This document shows, in pieces, positions 48,012-55,976 of a stretch of 64,000 nucleotides of DNA (its first letter is position 1; each line of letters starts with the position of its first letter). Location of the stretch: NCBI RefSeq assembly GCF_004328665.1, contig NZ_CP019770.1, positions 2,046,001-2,110,000 of the forward strand. Direction: 5' to 3'. The position numbers and the translations under genes were made by a program. This DNA comes from Pseudoalteromonas sp. DL-6. GTDB lineage: Bacteria > Pseudomonadota > Gammaproteobacteria > Enterobacterales > Alteromonadaceae. Under the pieces are notes generated by a model, which was not told the origin of the DNA, made no database searches, and worked only from the letters and a program-made list of their open reading frames with translations.

Positions 48012-49085
48012 CTAGGCGTTATTTAATAAAGCCTGCAATACTTGCTTTTTACTGACAATATCGCGATACAAAGCAAACTGATTTCTTGCTCTGTCTAAAT
48101 TATGCGTGTCATATTTAGTGGTAAAATAATTATCGCCATCAAGGTAGTCAGTTAAAAATCGTAAACCAATCATAAACGGCATTACTTTAGCACCTAACCA
48201 AAAGCTTTGTTTTTCTGCTGCGGTTAAAATATGTTTAAGTGGCTCAACATAGCCTTTGACAATTGCTGCAAAAATATCTTCTCGTACACGTACCTTATCA
48301 AGTGCGGTAGAGTCTTCTTGCTCCGCACAGCAAAACGTTCTTACCATGTCGCCAAAATCATTGAGCCAATATCCTGGCATACAGGTGTCTAAATCAATCA
48401 CCGCTTTAGCTGCGCTTGAGTGTGAGCAAAATAACATGTTATTAATTTTAGTATCGTTATGGCATGCACGAACAGGAATTTCACCGGTTAATGCGCTTAG
48501 CTCATCAACCAATGAAAGTTGTGTTAAACAAAAATCAACCTCTGCTTGGCAATTTGCTAATCGTTGCTGTGGATTGTGGCTAACAAGCTGTTTAAATGAC
48601 GCAAACCGCATAGCTAAATTATGAAAGTCAGGGATCACTGCATGCAACTTACTCGCATCAAAATCAGCTAAAGCCGCAGCAAATTGGCCAAATGCATTTG
48701 CAGCTGTATATGCTTGCGCAGAGGTGTTTACTACATCTTCACTGTAGCTATCGTCAATTAGTTCAAGTGCTCGCCATGTGCCCTCTTCTGCTTGAACTAA
48801 ATATTCCTGCTTAACTGTTGGCACATGATGCAAAATAACTAAATTAAATTCACCTAATTGCTGCTTATTGCTTAAGTGTTTTTCAATCAGCCTGGCATTA
48901 TCGACCAACTGTTGTGGCTTTGGAAAAACCACTGTATTAAGCTTTTGTAACACCAGCACTTGCTGCGTCGACTTTAACAACATGGTGGTATTAATATGCC
49001 CACTGCCTATTGGTTTAAAACTAAGTATTGGATCTTCCATACCAAAACGCGCTGATAAAAAGGCTGCTAATGGGGTTGAACTCAT
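48012..49085 (-). CDS. phosphotransferase resembling N-acetylhexosamine 1-kinase (NahK-like)
   Basis: 357 residues from the ATG at 49085, with GAAG six bases upstream; a TTG eight codons earlier is unlikely. The fold is aminoglycoside-phosphotransferase/choline-kinase. The ATP-site region is GSGHINTTMLLKS; the catalytic loop is RACHNDTKINNMLF and the metal motif is VIDLDTCMPGYWLNDFGDMV. This HNDTKxxN / DLDTxMPG signature is shared with the NahK group, which phosphorylates free N-acetylhexosamines at C1. It is 44 bases after a nucleotidyltransferase gene, which fits sugar activation. The exact sugar is unknown. Confidence 0.75.
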   Translation of the reverse strand: MSSTPLAAFLSARFGMEDPILSFKPIGSGHINTTMLLKSTQQVLVLQKLNTVVFPKPQQLVDNARLIEKHLSNKQQLGEFNLVILHHVPTVKQEYLVQAEEGTWRALELIDDSYSEDVVNTSAQAYTAANAFGQFAAALADFDASKLHAVIPDFHNLAMRFASFKQLVSHNPQQRLANCQAEVDFCLTQLSLVDELSALTGEIPVRACHNDTKINNMLFCSHSSAAKAVIDLDTCMPGYWLNDFGDMVRTFCCAEQEDSTALDKVRVREDIFAAIVKGYVEPLKHILTAAEKQSFWLGAKVMPFMIGLRFLTDYLDGDNYFTTKYDTHNLDRARNQFALYRDIVSKKQVLQALLNNA

Positions 49086-49129
49086 GGTTACTTCACTCTT
49101 TGGACTCAAACGAGGATAATTAGGGACGT

Positions 49130-50005
49130 TTATACTTGGCGTAATGCACGTAAGTGTGCAGCAATATTCACAAGCTCTGCTTTATAGGTCACACCATACC
49201 AAGACTCGCGGGCGGTATAAATAAAAACAGTTTGTGCATTGGTTTTTATTACCTGTTCAATTTGGTTAGGCAAAAAATATTCTTGTTGTGTAGCGGTATT
49301 GTATTGTGCTAAAAACGCTGTAAAGCCTTGCTCTAAATAATCAAACAAGCAAGGGGTTATCCCCCAAAAGCTCATAGAGCCAAGCGCATTTGGGCTAACT
49401 TTTTCACGTAAACCCTGTGGGTTATCACCAAAAATATGCTCAGACTCTTGTTGAATATTCAAATACTCGGTTACGGCAACAAGCTTTCCATTCGCAATAT
49501 TACATACCCCACGATTAACACCACCATGCTCAGAAAGAGTATCAATAATCGGATACCCTACCATTGCCCATTCAGCGCTTTTTTTGAAATGCTCACTAAG
49601 CAATAAAAATGAAGACGCGCCATAATAATCGTCTGCAGTGATCACAATAGCGGGGTTATTAATGTGGGCTTTGGCACACAACAGAGCATGACCTGTGCCC
49701 CAAGGCTTTACTCGCTGGCAAAGTGTTGCTTTAAATTGTTCGGGCACCTGTTCAATGTGTTGCTCCACCAGCACCACATCAAGATCACTAGGTAATCGGG
49801 GCAAAATAGTACGCTCTATTTCACTACGTACCGCTTGGTTTATGATCAGCACCACCTGCGTCACGCCTGCAGCATGCGCATCAATAATACTCAGCTCCAT
49901 AATAGTGCAATTTAGCCCTGGAATCTCTGCAATTTGTTTATTGCCACCAAAGCGACTACCTAAGCCACCCGCAAGTACAATCAAACTCAGTTGATGTTTT
50001 TTCAT
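49130..50005 (-). CDS. NDP-sugar pyrophosphorylase-like nucleotidyltransferase
   Basis: 291 residues. The N-terminal Rossmann-like nucleotide-binding motif is LIVLAGGLGSRFGGNKQIA near residues 8-26, an LAGGxGxRxG...K signature. Other family marks are KPWGTGHALLCAK and ITADDYYG near 118-125, with the metal-binding aspartate pair. There is no obvious C-terminal left-handed helix, so it is not GlmU-like. It probably activates a sugar 1-phosphate to an NDP-sugar. It lies immediately upstream of the NahK-like kinase, suggesting a two-enzyme kinase-plus-nucleotidyltransferase salvage module. Confidence 0.75.
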   Translation of the reverse strand: MKKHQLSLIVLAGGLGSRFGGNKQIAEIPGLNCTIMELSIIDAHAAGVTQVVLIINQAVRSEIERTILPRLPSDLDVVLVEQHIEQVPEQFKATLCQRVKPWGTGHALLCAKAHINNPAIVITADDYYGASSFLLLSEHFKKSAEWAMVGYPIIDTLSEHGGVNRGVCNIANGKLVAVTEYLNIQQESEHIFGDNPQGLREKVSPNALGSMSFWGITPCLFDYLEQGFTAFLAQYNTATQQEYFLPNQIEQVIKTNAQTVFIYTARESWYGVTYKAELVNIAAHLRALRQV

Positions 50006-50020
50006 TTAGAGACTGCGCAT

Positions 50021-50470
50021 TTAAGAGGGTAATTTACCAAGCCAAGTTTGTAACCAAGGCTCGGTGACAGGCCAAGGCTCAAAATCTTCACAGGCATCAA
50101 TTTCTAATCGATTACCTACAGGTTTGGCTTGTAAGTCACGTAATAGTTCATCAAAGCTACGCCCTGCTGCGCAAAACGTATCACCATAACTTCTATCACC
50201 CATAGCCACAATGCCAAATGGCTTATTCGTTAACATTGGAAAGGTGTTGTTAAGCTGATTATAAAGCTCTGCCAAATTAGCGGGTATATCGCCTTGTCCT
50301 GTTGTTGAGGTGACAATTAAAATATGCGATGCATTTTTTAGATCTTCTAAACTTGGCGCTGAAAATACGCTTACCTGATGGCCGGCTTGCTCAATGGTAT
50401 CACTTATTTGCTCACTTAAGCGTTCAGCACCACCATACACGCTGCCTACAAAAATACTAATATGTGCCAT
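50021..50470 (-). CDS. yqcA: flavodoxin-like protein YqcA
   Basis: 149 residues from the ATG at 50470, with AAAGGA six bases upstream; a start 14 codons earlier would lie inside truC. The FMN phosphate loop is VGSVYGGAERLSEQI (near 8-22), and further loops are LIVTSTTGQGDIPANL and GDRSYGDTFCAAG. The layout with truC and yqcC is the same as in E. coli (yqcA-truC-yqcC), supporting YqcA over the closely similar MioC. Its electron partner is unknown. Confidence 0.88.
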   Translation of the reverse strand: MAHISIFVGSVYGGAERLSEQISDTIEQAGHQVSVFSAPSLEDLKNASHILIVTSTTGQGDIPANLAELYNQLNNTFPMLTNKPFGIVAMGDRSYGDTFCAAGRSFDELLRDLQAKPVGNRLEIDACEDFEPWPVTEPWLQTWLGKLPS

Positions 50471-51234
50471 TAATAATCCTTTTCTTCGCTTGGCCACCCT
50501 AACTGGTTGCAAATACTCAACATTGCATCACCTAGTGGCGCTTTAATTATTATCGATTCATTACTATAAGGATGAACAAAACGCAGTTCTGTAGCAAATA
50601 ACATTAATCTTCTAAGAGAAAAGTGTTCTCTAAAAAACTGATTGTGCTGGTTATCACCATGATTAACGTCGCCAATTATCGGTAACGACAAATGCTTTAA
50701 ATGGCGGCGAATTTGATGTTTACGCCCTGTTTTAGGGAAACACTCTACCAAAGAATACCTAACTGTTGGGTATTTTCCTATAGGGATAGGCAACGCAGCT
50801 TGATACAAACAATTAAACTGTGTTTGTGCTTCTTGAGCAGCCTTATCCTGATCGGCAAATTTATCAGCGATTTTGTCTAGCTCTTCTTTTAACGGTTTAT
50901 CTAAAAAAACAGATTCCGGCGCAAATCCGCGTACTAAAGCTAAATAACGCTTTGCAATCGTACCCTCAATAAACAACTGATTCATATCACGCGCGGCTTC
51001 TGAGCTTAAAGCAAACAGCAACACACCCGATGTCGGCCTATCAAGGCGATGCACAGGAAACACATGCTGACCGAGTTGGTCGCGCAGCATTTGCATTGCA
51101 AATTGAGTTTCATGTTTATCTAAAAAGGAGCGATGAACGAGCAAGCCCGATGGTTTATCAATCGCTACATAATGCTCATCTTGATAGAGAATGTTCAATT
51201 CACCGTATTCAACTGGCGCTGGACGTTCTGTCAT
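50470..51234 (-). CDS. truC: tRNA pseudouridine(65) synthase TruC
   Basis: 254 residues. A RluA-type pseudouridine synthase acting on U65 of tRNAs. The catalytic aspartate lies in VFPVHRLDRPTSGVLLFAL (near residues 57-75). The family tracts YVAIDKPSGLLVHRS and GRKHQIRRHLKHL are intact. It overlaps yqcC by 26 bases upstream and abuts yqcA downstream, so yqcC-truC-yqcA form one transcript on the minus strand. Confidence 0.95.
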   Translation of the reverse strand: MTERPAPVEYGELNILYQDEHYVAIDKPSGLLVHRSFLDKHETQFAMQMLRDQLGQHVFPVHRLDRPTSGVLLFALSSEAARDMNQLFIEGTIAKRYLALVRGFAPESVFLDKPLKEELDKIADKFADQDKAAQEAQTQFNCLYQAALPIPIGKYPTVRYSLVECFPKTGRKHQIRRHLKHLSLPIIGDVNHGDNQHNQFFREHFSLRRLMLFATELRFVHPYSNESIIIKAPLGDAMLSICNQLGWPSEEKDY

Positions 51235-51553
51235 CAGACTCTCCTAGCAATGAATCTATTTGCGTCAACAAAGAAATAATCTCTTCGCTTCCGGATTTAT
51301 TAGTGAGTGTCATTTGCGCCATAGGAGCAATTGCAAAATTACGTGGCAACGCTTGTTTCATTGTAATAATCTGCTGAATTTTTTCTATAAATACAAACTG
51401 TAACCACTGTTCAAATGTAAGCGTATCATGGCAAAAAGGGATACTTGAATGCAACAATGCAGGGTCAATCGGTTCATTTTGCCAAAGCTGATGCTTTTTA
51501 AGTAGCGCCGTTAATTGTGTTAAATAGAGTTGGGTTTGCTCAGTCATAATCAC
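51209..51553 (-). CDS. yqcC: YqcC family protein
   Basis: 114 residues. A small helical family protein: LTQLTALLKKHQLWQNEPID near the start, then FCHDTLTFEQWLQFVFIEKI and LPRNFAIAPMAQM. No activity is known. It is first in the yqcC-truC-yqcA unit. In E. coli yqcC faces the csrB-syd region, and here csrB and syd also lie on that side, across two DUF genes. Confidence 0.9.
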   Translation of the reverse strand: MIMTEQTQLYLTQLTALLKKHQLWQNEPIDPALLHSSIPFCHDTLTFEQWLQFVFIEKIQQIITMKQALPRNFAIAPMAQMTLTNKSGSEEIISLLTQIDSLLGESDDRTSSAS

Positions 51554-51650
51554 CCTTTACTTTGTATATTGCACAATTATACCCTGTTCCCTCAACAGTC
51601 GCTATGGCGTATAATTAGCATAATTTTGTAGTAAAAACAGTTGGAAATTC

Positions 51651-52679
51651 ATGAGTGAACATATAGCCACATTAGGCCAGCTTTTAGACGGTGCAGGCAC
51701 TCAATGGCGTGCTTTTGACATTGGCAGGCACATTACCAAGCTTGATAAACAACAATTTTTAGCTGTTGAACAAGCGCAAGTTCCTTACCCTTACCCATTA
51801 GCAGGCCATGCATGGCTAGCAATTCAGTTTTGGGATAGTAAAGCCAGTAAAGAACCTTATGTTTGGTTTTTAAAATTTCCACTTGATGAACAAAGTAAAC
51901 TTGTTAGTGCCAGCCGCGACCATTTTGCAGATATGGTAATTCAAGCACTAGGAACAGAAATAACCGGCGAGCAAGCCGATGGCAAACTCGATAATAACCC
52001 GTACGTATTTACTCCTAACACAAATAAATTAGCAGCGTTTAATGCGCAAGTTAAAGTGTTATTAAAACAACCAGCTTCACAGTATTACGAACATGCCCAG
52101 CTTTATTTTAGTGGCCAGATTGGTTTTGATAATTGGCAAAGTGTGGCGCTACAAGGCATTGCTGATTTTGCTTATCGCCTTAACAGTACTGATAACTTAA
52201 AGCACTTACACGCTGCATGGCCTAAGTTACCTATTGAAGTATTACAGCCATTAAGCGCAATGCTTGAACACATCGAAATACCACCCATGTTTAGTGAGTT
52301 ATTGTTAAGTTATGGGCAAACCGCGCTTAGCAATAATGATGTTGTTGCGGCTAGTGCAGCTCTTCGCGCTATATCATCCGGACAAGCAACGGGGCTTAGT
52401 GCACAACTTGTTGACTGCGCTTTAGAGTCAGCACTTGGGCACGATTCAGATATTTTATTAACTATTGCCGGTCGCTGCTTTAAACAGTTAGAAGAGCCAC
52501 AGCGTTTGCATGTATTTATGGATAACTGTGCACATCATGAAAAAATAGCTGAGTTATTTCCCAGCATTTTTGCAGATTTAGTTGCAATTCCAACTATTCG
52601 CCCACATTTATTAGCTTTACTACGTAAAGAAAACAGAAGCGAGACGTTAGCTCGCGCAATTGGAAGGTTATTCTCTTAA
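51651..52679 (+). CDS. DUF3549 family protein
   Basis: 342 residues, no signal or membrane segment. The N-terminal part has LGQLLDGAGTQWRAFDIGRH near residues 7-26, then a conserved WLAIQFWDS, and the rest is mainly helical, reminiscent of repeat-type scaffolds. The family is restricted mostly to marine gammaproteobacteria and often lies beside yqcC and a DUF3301 gene, as here. The function is unknown. The stop overlaps the next gene's start region without a gap. Confidence 0.85.
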   Translation: MSEHIATLGQLLDGAGTQWRAFDIGRHITKLDKQQFLAVEQAQVPYPYPLAGHAWLAIQFWDSKASKEPYVWFLKFPLDEQSKLVSASRDHFADMVIQALGTEITGEQADGKLDNNPYVFTPNTNKLAAFNAQVKVLLKQPASQYYEHAQLYFSGQIGFDNWQSVALQGIADFAYRLNSTDNLKHLHAAWPKLPIEVLQPLSAMLEHIEIPPMFSELLLSYGQTALSNNDVVAASAALRAISSGQATGLSAQLVDCALESALGHDSDILLTIAGRCFKQLEEPQRLHVFMDNCAHHEKIAELFPSIFADLVAIPTIRPHLLALLRKENRSETLARAIGRLFS

Positions 52680-52979
52680 ATGGCTAGTTTATGGACGTTC
52701 ATACTTATTGGGGCTGTAATTTATTTTTTTTGGCTAAATCGTAAAATAGCCGAAGCAGCGAACGTTCATGCCAAACGCCAAAGCGAGCAATTGCAGGTGC
52801 AACTAATGAGCGTGGCCTGCAGCAAACGCCGGTTTGGCATTTTAAAAAGTGGTAAACCGGGCATGAAAAGCGAATTTATTTTTGAATTTTCAAGCGATGG
52901 TGAAAATGCTTATCAGGGAGTGCTGTTTATGGAAGATGAAAAACTGAAAAGCGTGGTCGTGCCACCACATAAAATATAA
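52680..52979 (+). CDS. DUF3301 family membrane protein
   Basis: 99 residues. One N-terminal membrane helix (about 4-19, LWTFILIGAVIYFFWL), then a coiled, charged segment (AEAANVHAKRQSEQLQVQ) and a small beta-rich end (SEFIFEFSSDGENAYQGVLF). It starts directly after the DUF3549 stop, so the two are translated together. The role is unknown. The csrB RNA terminates against its 3' end from the other strand. Confidence 0.85.
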   Translation: MASLWTFILIGAVIYFFWLNRKIAEAANVHAKRQSEQLQVQLMSVACSKRRFGILKSGKPGMKSEFIFEFSSDGENAYQGVLFMEDEKLKSVVVPPHKI

Positions 52980-52989
52980 TTGCTGTGAC

Positions 52990-53373
52990 ACAAAAACCAA
53001 GGCGTAACCTCAGTTACGCCCCAATTGCCTACATCCTGTAAGGTATCCTTTACCTAATCCCTGTTTATCATCCACTGAACGAGCAAACTACCGTGTTAGC
53101 TCTCCATTGCATCCTGCAATATCCTCTTGCCGCCTTGGCCGTCCTGCGTAAACTAACGCTCCTGCAATATCCTATCGCATCGTCCTTGGTATCCTTTAAA
53201 TAGCTCCTAGCTATTTTAGTACTTCATGTACTTCCTGTTTCATCCTTGCATCCGTGTTAACTTGTCCTTTACGCTTCCTGCTAGTCACTACTATGCTGCC
53301 TGATTCCATATCCATGGCATTAGCTCAGTCATTGAGCTATGTCGTCTTGACAAAGTAAAGTTTAAACCAAACG
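52990..53373 (-). ncRNA. csrB: CsrB-type CsrA-sequestering regulatory RNA
   Basis: This stretch has no plausible protein, but its minus strand contains about twenty GGA motifs in some 380 bases. Many are in hairpin loops, the form that CsrA binds: GGTAAAGGATACC near 53040, TTGCAGGATGCAA near 53115 and TAGCTAGGAGCTA near 53205. It ends in a terminator hairpin (GGCGTAAC/GTTACGCC) and a U tract. A GacA-type operator lies about 145 to 170 bases upstream. In E. coli csrB also lies between yqcC and syd. CsrB RNAs titrate the translational regulator CsrA under BarA/UvrY (GacS/GacA) control. The 5' end is not exact; the -10 could be TATTAT at 53380-53385. Confidence 0.88.
52991..53020 (-). terminator. 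csrB Rho-independent terminator
   Basis: On the minus strand GGCGTAAC, loop TGAG, GTTACGCC, then TTGGTTTTTG. The eight-pair stem ends the GGA-rich RNA and lies 11 bases from the DUF3301 stop. Confidence 0.85.
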
Positions 53374-53508
53374 GCTGGGTATAATAGTGAGGAAAACTAA
53401 AAAATTTAATGTCACAAAATTGAAAAAACTAAAATAGCTATAAATAACAGAAGCTTGATGCTTATAAACGGATAAATAATGGATTTAAACTGACAAAGAG
53501 CACACTAA

Positions 53509-53526
53509 TGTAGGATATATCTCACA
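53509..53526 (-). promoter_or_regulatory. GacA/UvrY-type upstream activating site for csrB
   Basis: TGTAGGATATATCTCACA agrees with the known operator TGTAAGAGATCTCTTACA at 14 of 18 positions, including both TGT/ACA ends. Its distance upstream of csrB is similar to that of GacA sites before rsm/csr RNAs. It is nested in an outer inverted repeat (GCACACTA at 53500-53507, TAGTGTGC at 53528-53535). Confidence 0.7.
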
Positions 53527-53583
53527 CTAGTGTGCCCGATTTGGAACATAGGCTTACAGATGCGCTATTATGAACAACTACCT

Positions 53584-54234
53584 TTATTGAGCATTAGCAA
53601 CTTTAAATAGTAATTCACCCTTAACTTGGTTAAATGAAAGTTGTTTAAAGTGCTCAAAACCCTGAGATTTAAAAAATTGCGTATGCTCGTCGCGAGTCAC
53701 AAATACCGCCATACCAGAGGACTGGGGATTATCATGTAATAAGCCATCTAAACCCTTTAGTAAGGTGCGACCAAACCCTTGCCCGTGAAAGTGTGGATCA
53801 ACTGCAATAAATGCTAAAAAGTAATAATTCCCTTGCGGCTTTAGTGCGTCACGAATGGTTTTTTCTTTTTCAATTAATTGATTCGTTTGTAAATAACCCG
53901 CACTTAGCATCAGCTTTAATCGCCAATGCCAATAACGCTCAGCTTGTAATTGGCTATTTGACTCAAATACACAGGCAACCGCTTTTAATTTATCATTACG
54001 GTAAAGGCCGATTAAAGGCTGCTTCTCTTGCCAAAAGCTACTGAGTTCTTCACGAATAAGTGCACGTAATTTTTTTTCATAATCGAGCGGGTTATCTTCG
54101 TTATACCCAAGCAGAGTTTGTAAAATAGGATCGTTTTGATATGCCTGATATATCAGGCTGGCTGCTGTGCTTATATCCTCTGGTGCAATATGCTGAACAC
54201 TAAAGGCGTCTGTCGATTCTGCTGTGGCTGTCAT
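53584..54234 (-). CDS. GNAT family N-acetyltransferase
   Basis: 216 residues with GGAAAT before the ATG. The acetyl-CoA loop is HGQGFGRTLLKGL near residues 150-162, preceded by LAFIAVDPHF, and the C-terminal half has the usual GNAT strand pair (GMAVFVTRDEHTQFFKSQGF). The substrate is unknown. It lies directly upstream of csrB on the same strand; its last bases are 49 bases from the outer inverted repeat, which may also end its transcript. Confidence 0.85.
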   Translation of the reverse strand: MTATAESTDAFSVQHIAPEDISTAASLIYQAYQNDPILQTLLGYNEDNPLDYEKKLRALIREELSSFWQEKQPLIGLYRNDKLKAVACVFESNSQLQAERYWHWRLKLMLSAGYLQTNQLIEKEKTIRDALKPQGNYYFLAFIAVDPHFHGQGFGRTLLKGLDGLLHDNPQSSGMAVFVTRDEHTQFFKSQGFEHFKQLSFNQVKGELLFKVANAQ

Positions 54235-54528
54235 TTTATTTCCTTTATTATTTTACACCCCCATCGTTACGCCAAGTAACGCATAAGAGATTAATTTTGA
54301 ACTACAACGATGACCAAATACTTATATAACTATATACCCAAGAGCAATAAATAAGCGAATTTACATTTTAGTTAGTACGTTCATCCACTGCATTGAGTCA
54401 GATCATGCTTTAGCGACTTACTATTGAGTAAATAAAGCGTAAATTCAGTAAGGGTTAAACTGGCTAGATATACCATTCCCCCCTAGAGTTAATAAGTACT
54501 AAATATTAATTCATTTAGGAGCATTATT
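54235..54528. other. 294-base intergenic region between GNAT and DUF2789 genes
   Basis: AT-rich and without a convincing frame. It probably holds divergent promoters for the two genes. I see no strong hairpin or known element. Confidence 0.4.
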
Positions 54529-54762
54529 ATGGATACAACAAAACATACTATTAATACCTTGTTCGCCCAACTAGGACTGCCGGATTCGGATGCGCAAATA
54601 GATGCATTTATTGCCTCGCACTCCATTACCGATACAACCTTGTTGCAAGATGCTCCCTTTTGGGATGAAGCCCAACAACATTTCATTGCCGAATCGCTAG
54701 CGGTTGATGGCGATTGGAGTGAAGTAATAGATGAATTAGACGTACGTCTTCGTCAAAAATAA
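54529..54762 (+). CDS. DUF2789 family small protein
   Basis: 77 residues with AGGAG seven bases upstream. The family pattern is clear: TINTLFAQLGLPDSDAQIDAF, then LLQDAPFWDEAQQHFIAESL and DGDWSEVIDELDVRL. DUF2789 proteins are short helical proteins of unknown role, widespread in gammaproteobacteria and often expressed alone. It reads away from the GNAT gene. Confidence 0.85.
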   Translation: MDTTKHTINTLFAQLGLPDSDAQIDAFIASHSITDTTLLQDAPFWDEAQQHFIAESLAVDGDWSEVIDELDVRLRQK

Positions 54763-54866
54763 TTAATTTTATGGCGCATTTTAATGTGCCTTAGCCACTT
54801 TATTGATACCATACCCGCTCGCAACGTCTATGTTGCGAGCTTACTTTATAAAAGAGTTATAATTGA

Positions 54867-55136
54867 ATGAACGCTGCTGTATTTGAAGCTATAAAAGTCC
54901 TTCTTGATGAAGGCAAAGTTCCCACTGTTGCACTAACTAAAAGTCGTTTAACAACACCGACCCCAATGCCGGTTATTATTGCTGCGGTGAGTCAATATAA
55001 GAATAATCCTGATTCAATTTATAATTTAATGAAAACCCCAAAGCAAAGTGCCAGTAATGAAGATCAAAACAGCTCTCAATTAGATAGAATTGAGCAAAAG
55101 TTAGATCAATTACTTACACTGCTCGCGCCAAAATAA
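54867..55136 (+). CDS. small helical protein of unknown function
   Basis: 89 residues. The first half (VFEAIKVLLDEGKVPTVALT, then PMPVIIAAVSQYKNNP) looks like a small winged-helix or KfrA-like DNA-binding head. The second half is polar and ends in a short coiled coil (QLDRIEQKLDQLLTLLAPK). I do not recognise a named family. It begins 104 bases after the DUF2789 gene and ends 13 bases before the DUF2310 gene, so it is probably cotranscribed with the latter. Confidence 0.65.
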   Translation: MNAAVFEAIKVLLDEGKVPTVALTKSRLTTPTPMPVIIAAVSQYKNNPDSIYNLMKTPKQSASNEDQNSSQLDRIEQKLDQLLTLLAPK

Positions 55137-55149
55137 TTTGAGACTATAA

Positions 55150-55923
55150 ATGTTTGTTGTTGATTTAACATTTGATTGCTACCAAGACACCACCTTAGAG
55201 CAAGCCGAGCAAGCAATAAACCGCTTGGTAAATGCATTACGTTTTAATGGCCAAATCATTGGAGAAGAATTTCCTACGGTGTTAAAAGATGGCTATTTTA
55301 TAACACGCGTTATGTGTCCGACCGAAGACGCTATGCACCCTCTTAACAACAGTGCATTTGTAAAGCACAGTGTTGAAAAGCTTCATGATGCAGGCTTGTT
55401 AGCACCAAAGGTGAAAATAATAGGTCAAGACATTCACTCAAACGGTGCCGATGGTTGTAAAGATCCCTCAAGCTATATTTTATATACTACGTATGTGCAT
55501 ACCTGCAGCCCACTGTATTGTGGCGATGACTTTTTGCCCGTTCCGCTATTTAATATTCCAGCAATTGCTAATGGCGATTATAAAACCCTGATTAAATGGC
55601 AAGAAGATTGGCAAGCATGCGATCAAATTCAAATTAATGGCGCAACTCGCTGTGAATTTCCTGCACTAGAGGAAATAGCCAGCACACAAAGTGATTTGTA
55701 TCGCCGAGGTAAAGATATTAGCAAACGCATCAGCTTTTTAACTAAAAAGCCTGTTTACTATTACTTATATCGTGTAGGTGGTGTCGATAAAGCCTCAGAG
55801 CTTGAGCGAAAATGCCCAAGTTGCCAAGGTGAATGGAAATTACCTGAGCCGTGGTTTGGATTATTTGATTTTAGGTGCGAACCGTGTGGTTTAGTGTCTA
55901 ATATTTCATGGGATTTTCAATAA
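55150..55923 (+). CDS. zinc-ribbon protein DUF2310
   Basis: 257 residues, no signal peptide. The C-terminus is a zinc ribbon with two cysteine pairs, RKCPSCQGEW and FRCEPCGLVSN. Upstream is a conserved region with SYILYTTYVHTCSPLYCGDD, which may hold another metal site. The family is named DUF2310 and has no known activity. The gene follows the 89-residue protein and ends near syd, which comes from the other strand. Confidence 0.85.
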   Translation: MFVVDLTFDCYQDTTLEQAEQAINRLVNALRFNGQIIGEEFPTVLKDGYFITRVMCPTEDAMHPLNNSAFVKHSVEKLHDAGLLAPKVKIIGQDIHSNGADGCKDPSSYILYTTYVHTCSPLYCGDDFLPVPLFNIPAIANGDYKTLIKWQEDWQACDQIQINGATRCEFPALEEIASTQSDLYRRGKDISKRISFLTKKPVYYYLYRVGGVDKASELERKCPSCQGEWKLPEPWFGLFDFRCEPCGLVSNISWDFQ

Positions 55924-55976
55924 ATCCCATGAATAAACAAGCTAGGTGTGCATTAAATCAGCAACACCGAGCTAGT

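Noticed and set aside
53347..53385. Plus-strand promoter TTGACA...TATAAT in the csrB gap
   Set aside because: The spacing is 27 bases, too long for sigma-70, and nothing starts downstream on the plus strand.
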